Assembly: GCF_000516985.1 (NCBI RefSeq)
Contig: NW_006917093.1
Coordinates: forward strand, 4,030,001-4,094,000
DNA length: 64,000 nt
Source of the DNA: Pestalotiopsis fici W106-1
Taxonomy: Eukaryota > Ascomycota > Sordariomycetes > Amphisphaeriales > Sporocadaceae
Direction: 5' to 3'
Part shown: piece after piece, positions 24,301-34,387 of the stretch
Position numbering within the stretch: position 1 is the stretch's first letter
How the letters are laid out: each line of letters opens with the position of its first letter
Position numbers and translations under genes: made by a program
The notes under the pieces: generated by a model
The model's input: only the letters and a program-made list of their open reading frames with translations
What the model was told of the DNA's origin: nothing
The model's database searches: none

Positions 24301-26622
24301 ATTATGAATCTTCACGAAGAATTTCAACGTGCCAGTGGCGTCTGCCTTGTTCCTCTTATGGATCATCAGGCTCTGGTCCTCAAGAGCTTCGTCATGAGTT
24401 GTTCGCCCCAGCTCCGTGAGGAACAACAGCGCTGTCTTTGGGTCCGAGACTCCCATATTCATACAGATGCAGACTCGTAAGTCTGCTGCAGTCTGGCAAT
24501 CCGTCACATCGCACATGCGATAGTTCCATCCATCCAAGGTCGTGAGCACAAAGACGCGGGGGGCGTTTGGGTTTCTGCGAAAGGCTGGAGCACTATCCAA
24601 CGACGACGCATCCAGTTCGGCACCTGCCGAACGGTTGCCAAAAAGGGATGCCTTGGAAAGATGTGGGCTCGTTTGTGCATCACCCTCCTCAGGAGAGGCA
24701 GCAGCGCCGTCCTCCTTCTTTTTCCGCTTCTGGAAGAAGCTGAGAAAGCTCTTGTTGTCTTTAGCAGAGCCCGGCGGGTCGGGACCTGCTGATCGATCGC
24801 TTGCCTCCAGTGGGGACTGTCCAGAATTGTCCTTGTTTCGGTTAGCGTTCAACATTTCGCCTATGCCACTCATACCATTGCGCAACAGCTGGCTGGCCTC
24901 TGCGGGTACACCAGAACCGTATATTGCGGCGTTCGAGGATACAGAGCTGGTACTGTCCCTTGAACGATGGCCAAAGCGGCCAGATGGCGATGAGGCTGAC
25001 AAGTTCCCGGCTGATTGCGGGAACAAGCCAGAATTTGGCTTTGGGCTGCCCGAAGGACTGTCGCCACGGAATGCACTGCGATAATTGCCATCTGCATCGT
25101 TCCCAACAGGACTATGTCTCCGACTACTCTCAATATCGAGACCCTTGAGAATGGTCCTGTGATTAGCGTCGGAGCTCATTGTGTTCCCGCTCAGTGTTGG
25201 CATGGTGGTGGACCTCGTCTGCGAGAACCGCCTTCCAGAGAAGCCAGGCCCTGGAGCTTTGATAGGTGTATTGGGCGACTCCACGTCTGTCCCAGCTCCT
25301 TGGCTGTTTGGCGGGGCCCCTCCGGAGCCTTTTGCATGATTATTCGCATCTCGACCCGAAGACGTATTCGCACTCGCAGTATATGTAATGGTGCGTATCA
25401 ATCGGCGCATGCGCTTTCCTTCCTCTCTCTCACGAGACGAATCCCATTTTGTCCCGTTCTTTGTGCATTCTTGAGCCAGCGTTGGGTAGACCTGTTGGTG
25501 CATCAAACCAAAGTTACCACGACCGCCACGGGCACTGCCCAGCTCGAGAAATTGCGCTCCGTGTAGATTCAGCCGTTTAAATGTGTCCTGCCAGTCCTTT
25601 GAGAATTGGTTAGTGGCCAACCACAGTAAGACATTATCCAAGGGCCATTTTGCGGCCAATTCCGGAGAGACTCCAGATGCGGAGCTTGCAGCATTCGAGG
25701 CAGTAGATGCCATTCTATTGGCCATACTGTTTGCGTATAATCTATTTTGGCTGTCATCAGCTGCCATTGTTTTTGCAGCATCGCCAACCCCGATTTGTCC
25801 TGCAGCAGACCAGGACACCTGGGCTGCTGGCGCGAACGTGGCAGGCAATTCGTCAAAGCCGAATGCAGGTATACCCACGCCCTCTCCGTACGTATCGCCT
25901 TGGGGAATATACGTTGCTGACATGGACATGTTGGGTGGATCGGAAGGAGGCGGAGGTGGTATTGACATGGTACCGCCAAGATTACCCATTGATAACTGCT
26001 GGTGAAGTTTTGGATCGTACGCTCTGTGCAGACCATTGGGAGGCGGCCCTGGCATTGACAAGCCGGGCCTCGTGTCGTAGGGACGACCCCAGCTGCCTTG
26101 CCATTGCGTTTGCGAGTTCATTGCCGCGTTGGGGGGAGGACCGGACGGAGGGCCAGGAAGCTGCATTCCCACAGTGCCAGATGGCGCGCTTGGGTATCGA
26201 GGTGGGGGAGGAGGTATGGATGGCATAGACAGCATCTGGGGCGGCGACATTGTCGGCGGCGGCGGCGGCGGCGGCACGCCATAGGGCCGCGAGTTGTTAT
26301 TCTGTTGATTCGAATACATGATGGGCTGCGGATTCTGCGCAAGGGTTGCCGTGGATGCGCGCGGGCGCAGGCTCGGAACGCTGGACGCAAAATTGGCAGC
26401 CAGGTAGGGTGGCGGATCGGTGCTTGGTGGACTCGGGTATGGAGATGAGGCTGTCAGGGAGGCGGTATTCTGGGCGGCGGTATTATTCGTTTCATTGATG
26501 AGACCGTCCAGCGTATTGATATTGTCCTGGAGTCGCTGCCGTAGATTGGTTTGGTATCGAGGGGATCCTTCGCTAATGCTCTCCGACCTACTCAACGCCG
26601 TTGGATTGCGCGAGGTGGTCAT
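21341..26622 (-). CDS. BCK1: MAP kinase kinase kinase, Bck1/Mck1 type (cell-wall integrity)
   Basis: Three exons (26622-23134, 23077-21519, 21464-21341) give about 1,723 residues. Bck1 sits between protein kinase C and the Mkk MAPKKs in the cell-wall-integrity cascade. The N-terminal ~300 residues are Pro/Gln-rich with several polyproline runs. A SAM domain starts near residue 325 ('KWPLDNVLLWLATNQFSKDW'). A Ras-association-like domain follows near residue 700 ('RVFVLTTLDGWNYRM'). The kinase domain spans about residues 1430-1700, with P-loop 'GKGTYGRVYLG', the 'AVKEVEV' lysine, 'HRDLKADN', 'DFGISKK' and 'GSVFWMAPEV'. The last short exon completes the C-lobe ('VDPGERPTAERLL') and ends 'KIRGTYN'. 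'SAKVDIWSLGCVVLEMFAG' is closer to Bck1 than to Ste11. All catalytic residues are present, so the kinase should be active. Confidence 0.93.
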
Positions 26623-29068
26623 GGCCTGGGCTCGCGAGTGAGTAAGAATTTAAGTCATGGCCAGACGTCGAATGAACCTTGCCGTGTGTCGGCAGGCGTG
26701 AGCGAGTGTGTGCTCCGCAAGAGGGGAGGTATATATGGAGTTGAGACGAGAGTCCAAGAGAGGAGCTTGTCGAGTTTGTTATCTCAGCTCTAGAGTCTAG
26801 ACACTACCGTTTAGCGCAGTCGGTTGAACTGGGCGAGGGACGGCGGCGGCGGAACGAGACGAGATGAGACGAAAGTGCAGCACTCTTCTCGATCCTAGCA
26901 AGTTGGGAAAGAAAAAAAAAAAAGACCGAGTCTCAAATTCCCATGGGGTTTATGAGGATCGTAGGTAGGTGGTACCAAGCGTAGTACTTTGCATGTATGA
27001 ACGGAGTAAAGCAGGTAGTGTGCGCGGGTGGATGGGGACTCTCGGAAGGGACAAGAGCTACGAGCGTAGTCCTTGCACTCGTGGTCGTTCGTGTTGCTAG
27101 GTCTGATCGGGAATGGGGGGGAAGCTGTGGATTAGACAGTAAAGTGGGCATCGAGCCCAAGGTGGAGTTGTTTCGTCTTTGTCCTAGGCTTGGCGCTTTC
27201 CTCTGATTGCTCTGTGGGCCTTGGGCAGTTTCCTTGCATTGACCAGGGTCGTGCCCAGAGACCCTGGTTCGTCTGGCCGGCGGCTACGCGCTTAAACTCG
27301 CTGCTCTTCCTACATTAGCGTAACCGAGAGTCGACATGCGCTACGGAATGCTTAGGTAGCAGGCAAGGGCAGTAATAAGTATGTAGGTTTTTAGGGAATC
27401 AATAACGGGGCCAGTAAAATATGTACCTTGTGGTGTACGTCTGTACATTACAGACCTGAACCCCCCATCTAGTAGTTACGGATAACATAGGTAGTACGTA
27501 GTAGATACCTACTTGCGTGGGCTGGTAAGAAACATTATATATCTTTATTGTACCTGAGGAGAACACTTTATTTTCCTAGGTAGGTAGGTAGTGTACGGGT
27601 CTTACGGATCTTGACCCGGACACTTACATATGTAGTGCAATCGGCACGAGGCGCTGCAGAAGACTTGGGCTGCAATGCAATATCTGCTGACGTTGCAACT
27701 TAAAAATGTATGGGTACTAGGTATATAAAGCACGCACTTAAAAACGATTTCCAGATCATGACGGCCCAGGGACCTGGGTAACATCCAAATTATGAATCGG
27801 GGAGGGGCGGAACCCCCTCCTTTCGCCCCAAGTGTCGTCTTGGCGATTCGAGGCCCTCTGTCAACATTGACAAGCTACTGTGGTAGCAAACTAACGTGTA
27901 TATTGTGTAGTAATTGACGTCCACTACTATGAACATCCGTTGCACAGCATTCGGGAATGCTAGACTACCACCCACCCCTGGCACACTTCATTTTCGTCCG
28001 ACATTACGAGACCACTGCAGCTGTGCCGGGCCAATATTGCAGAACATATATGCTTGGCAAATCAGAAACGCCAAGGCAATGTCTGACTTTCGAGCCCCTC
28101 CCCCTCCTCTTGAGGTTTTGAAAACTGCGATGGAGCGTAATACAACAAATGCCACGTGACCGAGCCGCCAGGCAGTTTCGTTATTTAAATATTGACGGTA
28201 AATCTGGAATGTAACATCGATATAAGTGAGAAAGCTACCTAGGTATCTACACAGGGTATCCAGCTCAGACCCCAGTGCTATATACTAGACACGACCTGGA
28301 CAATCACTCCATTCTATGATTCAGTTGGTACCTAGTAGGTATTTACCTAGGTAATTACTACCTATAAAGTGCTACCAGTGACTACTCGATGGGGCCTATG
28401 CAATCCAACATGTCACCGTCAGGAATGCTCGAGCCGCATTCGGTCATTGACAGCCTATCCGAATAACTCGACTTCTTTTGAATTCAGCATTGCGCAGCAA
28501 CCATGCCATTGTCAATTCAATGCACTTCAAGTCTCAATTTAAGCTACGGATATTGGAGCAACTGCTGGCACAGACTAGAAAAGAGTTATTACCAGTTCCA
28601 AGAACGTTCCTTTACAACTCAGACAAGTTTACGGCAGCCATGGCTCAGCAAAATCTTGTAATCACTGTCAATTTATTGCAGTGGACGCACGTTGTTGAAA
28701 ACTCGAGCCAACAGGGCTGCATTTAATACCCACCATGCAATGCAGGAAACTTTCCACAGTGTACCATAGACTCTAGAGCATCCAAATAATTTCGCGTTTA
28801 ATGTGTTCCATGATATTATCTCAAGATATGCGAGCCCTCTGTGCTTGGAGGACGATTTACAACCGGTTGCGTCAAGTCATTGTCCGTCTTGGACAAGGAA
28901 GTCAAGACACCAAACTCGGACTGCCACTTTCTTTATTCGATCATTGAAAGAATTTTTTCGAGGGGAGAGACTCAATACTCATGAACATTTCGGAAAATAT
29001 CATCCCAAACTTTTGCGCCTGATCTAGGCTATCCGGAGTCTTAGCGAATTTTGTGACTTACGATAATC
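26623..29068. other. 2.4 kb AT-rich intergenic region upstream of BCK1
   Basis: No gene is supported. The part near 26623 is the BCK1 promoter and leader, with an A run at about 26910-26923. From about 27350 to 28375 the sequence carries many copies of a short ACCTAGGT-type palindromic motif (described separately). Open frames of 60-82 codons occur but have no features. Confidence 0.5.
27340..28375. repeat. Cluster of CCTAGGTA/TACCTA motifs
   Basis: Variants of ACCTAGGTA recur at about 27488-27512, 27575-27590, 28235-28250 and 28328-28372. Another dense palindromic group lies at 54122-54150. They appear only in gene-free DNA of this window. The motif is its own reverse complement, so each copy reads alike on both strands. 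Its role is unknown. Confidence 0.5.
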
Positions 29069-32000
29069 ATGGCCGGTCATCCAAACTCGCCCTGGGCTGA
29101 GCGCTTTGCGCCCTATCGCATACCTATAGACATATGGGGCGGCGTCCAACATTCTGGACTTGCGCAAGCCCACCCACCGTTGGATCCGGCACATTACTTT
29201 GACGTATGGGGAGCCAACATACCGACCATGTACACCCACATTAACAAGCCACCTTTAAACGAGCTGGACAGGATTTTCCACTACGAAAGGTTGCAGCAGC
29301 TCATCATGAGAGGCATCAAGACTCGCCAGTTGGGCGTGCTCAACACCAGAACTTTTCTCGGGCGCAGCGGTCATACCTACGAGGATGATTACCTTGGAGG
29401 TACCACCTTTCAAATCAATGAGAATAAATGGCTAGTATGCTTCAGACGACACAGATGGTACGCCCCACAAACTTTCAGGGGTTTGTCACCATCGCGCCCG
29501 TCAATCATGAACACAGACGATGACAGAGTCTGGAGGCATTTATCATACCCACTCGAGCTGCTTCATAGGATCCTAAGGTTGATGATGAGAGAGCAGCACA
29601 GTCTGTGAGATAGTCCCAGCTTCAACCAAGAACCAAAGTACCTCTCAATCACTGACCACTCCTCTTCTGTCTGATAGCCTAGACGCAGTATTGTTCGCAC
29701 CAATAGATATTGAAGAACCGCCTGCAGACGGTAGTAATGGACCTGTAAGAGCTTTTATTGCGTTACTCTAACTTTTGGCACATGCAGATTTCCATGGATA
29801 TACTCAAAAAGAGTTCCTGGTCCCTCATTTGTCCCTTTTTAGAAAATAACTAAAACATGTTACTGCAGTGGGTCAGACGAGCCATGGCGCCCAATGAGCC
29901 TGTACCGGAGATCAATGGCCAACCCTGCAGACTGTTCATCCGCGAGCGCCCTTTGGAACAACGCGCCTCGACTGGTGAGATGGCGGCGCAGATAATGGCG
30001 GCGGTAGATGATGTGGTCTGTAGTTTCCTTACCGAAGAGGATGCGCGGCAACAAACCGAGTCAGATGGCATGTCAACAAAATTCCCAGGCCAAGATCCGA
30101 CATTACCGTCCACCAAGATGATAATGCTTGCCCAGGGCCATATTCGAGCGATGGTGGAGGATCGAGCTACCCATGCAGAAACATGCAGTAAGCAATTTCT
30201 TGCGCTCATTTTCTCCTCGTCTTGGTAGTTTCATGAGCCAAGTATTTCCCTTTGTGGTGCCAGAATGCACCAGTCTGAGGTGAAAATGCTCAGAAGAGCT
30301 ACTGTACACCCCTATATCGATGTGAGAAGGATATCGCTAATATCTGTCTTCAAAGTTAATTATTTGGCTACTGTTGAGGTGGTGCGTATACATTGACTTT
30401 TCCCTTTCCCCCTTTTACTGTCTCCTGGGATGATCGATGCATTCAATGTACTTTATTTCAGCAAGCTGACCCATGTTTACAGTTATTCCATGAATTCATG
30501 GTAAGAGAGATACAGAAACTATTGTCAGGCGAGTCTAACTTCCCTACAGCATGTACTTTGGTTCAAAAGAACCGAGCAGCGTAATTCGGACGTATTGCAC
30601 CGTGAACCTGTAAGTTCGATTAGCATTGCTAGAATGAAGAAGGCTTCAACTCACCTGTATAGTTTATCAACGATGACCCGAACTGCGAGCTGGGGCACGC
30701 GTCTTCAGCAAGGTTGTGGGGAGGGGTGCTCAGGGCTAATTATGGATCGAAAACTCAAGCCGATGGCGCCCATCACGGCCTCCCTCTATGTCTGTCCCTC
30801 ATAGAATGGAAGGACAAGTATGAGATCTATTCATACGCCCTGAAAGACCCACTAGTAGTTCTCCCACATGTGAATTTGGAATACCAAGAGGGTGACCAAG
30901 AGGTCACATGGTTTATCCCAGCACTTTGGGTGACCTGGGTGCTAACTGACGAGTTTGTGAGTAAATTTGCAGATTGCTTCACCACCAAGTTTTGTGTATT
31001 CTCAATTGGGACAGCTTCCTGTTAAAACACCCCAAACACAAGAAAGTTCGAAGTGTTTACATTTTTTATGCCTCCCAATACTACGCACACTCTTCAGTTT
31101 CTCACTTGTTCTGACTTGATATCGGTCCAGTGGAGGCAAGTCATTCCTATCCACGGAAGCAGAGCCCTCAGACCCCCAAAGACTATCGGTGCCATGGCTG
31201 AGTATCGGAGGGGAGCATATCGAATCTACCGAATTCGTGAATTGGAGCCTAAATACGAAATTCCAGAGCTCCATGGTCCCCTAATGAAGCTGAACAAACT
31301 CATGGGAGAGCGAGAAACTCACAACGCCAAAATTCGACCATGGTACGCAGTAGAGTATGCAAAGTGGCAGTTGACGCCGTGGAGCTGGACCTCTGCCCGG
31401 CAGTCGATACAAGAGTTCTCGATATCGCATGCCAAACAAGACTTCAGAAGTGCTTTCCAGGCCGCAAGTCAGTTGATGCACATGGCGTTGACGGCCCAGG
31501 ACAACCCCCCACGCGGCGATGGAAAGGGAACAGAACCGTGGACTCACTGGCCTACAGCGTGGATATTCGTATACCTTGCGTCCACAATGTACGCAGCTCT
31601 GCCTGACATATCAGTGCCTGAATTTCACCAGGCGAGCCCGGGTAAGTGGTTTACACCAACCTTAGCAGCCCAAGCCGCACATCCAGGTGGAAGCGTCCCT
31701 CAAGAGCGACATCAGCCAGTAATGGGAGCAATCTTCACGAGAAGTTTGAGGCTTATGTACACGCCACCGGCTAGCAACCTTGTTGATCCTGGTGAAGAAA
31801 ATTGGGTAGAAAGGTCCAAAGAAAGTGCCAGGTCATTTGGGCTTACTCAACAGATTGCCTTTCCTGCTGTGTGGGCAGATGCCATAAACGACAATTTCAA
31901 GGCTGTTGAAGCTTTTCGCCAAAATCCTCTCAAGGACAAGCACTTTGCACCATGGAACTTTACAATACCACAGTACCAAGGATTCAGTTTGTGGTCAGTG

Positions 32001-33936
32001 CTCAACAAAGACGGCACAATAGACCCATACAAGGGTGGCAACATGACCGAAATCCTTGAAGGCTTCTACCCCAGTCCTCGAATATACACTGTGCAGCATC
32101 CAAACGATAGAACTCAAGGATCAAAGCCAGCGCAGCTTAACCCAATGGCTACCGCGTTTGCCTCAGGAGGACCGTCCAACGCACTTAGGTCGCGCAAGAA
32201 ATCGCCATTCTTGAAGCACAAATATTACACTATTGCTGAGGTGGCTGATAATGGATGGATCGTTGATCCAAATCCAAAAGATGGTACAACTGATGTTTTT
32301 GATATCGAAGGTAGATCATTACAAATCCAAATTCGCAAGCAGGAACACTAATAGTATATAATAGCACTGTTGGATGTGCTCGACGATGAGACACTGCAGG
32401 TCGACGATTTGACCAAATGCGGTCCACTGGGTCGTCAGTTAAGCTCAAGTCAAGACGAGATCAGAGCCGCGCTTCGAGACTCACGAACACGGTTTAGAGT
32501 TGGGAAGCTCTTGCCAAAATACCGATTTGCTGAAGTTTATGAAAATGACGGCCAAGATGATGCGCCGTCATGGATTGCTCATGATGATCGGGTTTACGAT
32601 GTGACAGGTAAGTTCACTGTTTCCCCGCGCTCTCGTAGGGATATAAACTCGCTAACCAAAACATCACCTACACAGAATATCAAAATCGGAACGAGAAGTA
32701 CTCATTGTGGCTATCACGCTGCGCTGGAGGCGCATTCTTTGCGTCCACTGAAGACGAACACGACTGCTTTGCGGAAGTCATGGCGAGTATCCAAAAATAT
32801 CAGATTGGCTGGATCCTGGACGAGGAGCCCAAAGCCGAACCAGCTCCTGGGAGATCCCTCCGTCTGCTAACTGAGTCGATGCTCCGAAGTCATGACAATC
32901 CGACAGAGGGTGTTTATACCGTCATTGGCGACAACGTGTATGATTTGACAAAGTATATCGACAATCACCCTGGTGGTGCACTCGCTATCCAGGCAGTTGC
33001 TGGGAGTGATGGAACCAAGGCATTTTTAGATAACCATGATGCGGATTTGATTGATCAACCAGAGTTTGCCGCGCTCAAGATTGGTCGACTTATCAAAGAG
33101 CGGGACCCGGGTGTTGTAGATGAGGATGAAATCGTGCTTCACGACTCGATTTTCAACATCTCAGGTAAGTGACCAATCACTCGGTCATTTGAAGTAATGG
33201 CACATGATTTTCGGTGGCTGAACTCTCAAAGGTCTGTATAAACATGACCGCGATCTCCATAGACGTCTGATGAAGTGGTACGGCACCGATGCAACCCACA
33301 TCCTCACGAATGATGAAGGGGAAGATTCCAAACTCAGGAATGATCTCACATTGCTTTTCCTCAGTCGAAAAGATTGGATCGTGGCCAAGATTCGTACAGA
33401 GAAATATGTGCGCGGAGTTACTTCCTGGGATGTCAAGAAGCACGATGAGAGCCACCCTGAAGCAATCTGGGCTGTGGTTGACAAGGATGTTTTCGATGTA
33501 ACTCGTAGGTTCCATCCTCTTCTCATCATGTCCGGTACTGCATGAATTTGTATCTTCTGTTTGCTAAACACAACAATCCACAGCGCTTGTTCGTCATCCA
33601 GACTACTATTCCGGGGCGCGCGACCTCACCGCGGTCGACGCTGGCAGGGTCATTACCTCGAGCAAAACCGCCACGTGGCTGCACAAGTATCATAGCCATC
33701 GCATCGTTGCCAAGCTCGTCGAGCAACGACACGACTCCGTGTCGACAATCCATCTCGACGAGGACGGGCCTGACCACGAGGACCAGGATGAAAGGACCGA
33801 CAACAGGCCAGCCAAGAAGAGAAAGGTGCACAAAGACATCCGTGAACAGCTGCGGGAGTTCATCAATCGAAACAAGCACTTGATTAATGAAAACCTACAC
33901 GGAAGCTCAAGCTGTCCTGGTGTGGGTGCAATGTAA
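29069..33936 (+). CDS. Large protein with tandem cytochrome b5-like modules; N-terminal part unknown
   Basis: Twelve exons can be traced: 29069-29604, 29678-29744, 29869-30187, a fourth ending at 30381, 30462-30500, 30550-30609, 30663-30956, 31131-32310, 32365-32607, 32676-33164, 33232-33504 and 33584-33936. All junctions agree in phase except the 3/4 join, whose acceptor (about 30299) is weak. The product is about 1,310 residues. The N-terminal ~850 residues match no family I recognise. From about 32215 onward come roughly five cytochrome b5-like units, each with a '[VI][YF][DN][VLI][TSE]' strand and an 'I[GV].[LIK]' end. Only the third has the haem-binding HPGG (32966-32977) and a second His 23 residues on (codon 33035). 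The others are probably haem-free. The C-terminus is charged, with a basic 'KKRK' stretch. No signal peptide or membrane segment is seen. Function is unknown; haem, sterol or electron-transfer roles are possible for the third unit only. Confidence 0.8.
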
Positions 33937-34387
33937 ATGTAGGCGAGAGGCAGGAGTGAAGTGCAGGAGTGAAGTGCAGGAGTGAAGTGGCTCTTGATAG
34001 ATTTCTTTGATGCTTTACTGGTATTTCGGTTCAGGTTTGTTGGCCGAGGCATAACTTATAGTTTGATTAATATTCAATATTCTTTCAATGAAGCTCACAT
34101 CTTTTCCAAAGAGTACCCCAAATCACAACCACCAAGTTCATTGATTATATAAGATATTTAGTATGTGTAACCATGAACTCGAAATTATTAGAATGCTGAT
34201 TGTGAAAGATTGCTTTCACCGGGGAAGTGAGGAAAGAAAAAGTGTATTTGTATACGCTTCCAATCCCAATGATTACTCATATATCTATCATTTACCGTCA
34301 TCAAAATCACATGTCTCATGGTGTCGATGGAACCACCTCCACCTGGCGTATCCACGGTTTGGAGGCTGCATTGAACGCGTCGATGCC
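33937..34387. other. Convergent intergenic region with a short tandem repeat
   Basis: This holds the 3' ends of the cytochrome b5-repeat gene and the GH5 gene. A 13-bp unit (GCAGGAGTGAAGT) is repeated three times at 33950-33988, just after the stop codon. Nothing else is seen. Confidence 0.55.
33950..33988 (+). repeat. 13-bp tandem repeat, three copies
   Basis: Three exact copies of GCAGGAGTGAAGT lie head to tail, 13 bases after the TAA of the upstream gene, inside its likely 3' untranslated region. Confidence 0.9.

Noticed and set aside
24542..25084. 180-codon plus-strand frame
   Set aside because: It is antisense to the BCK1 Ser/Pro-rich region.
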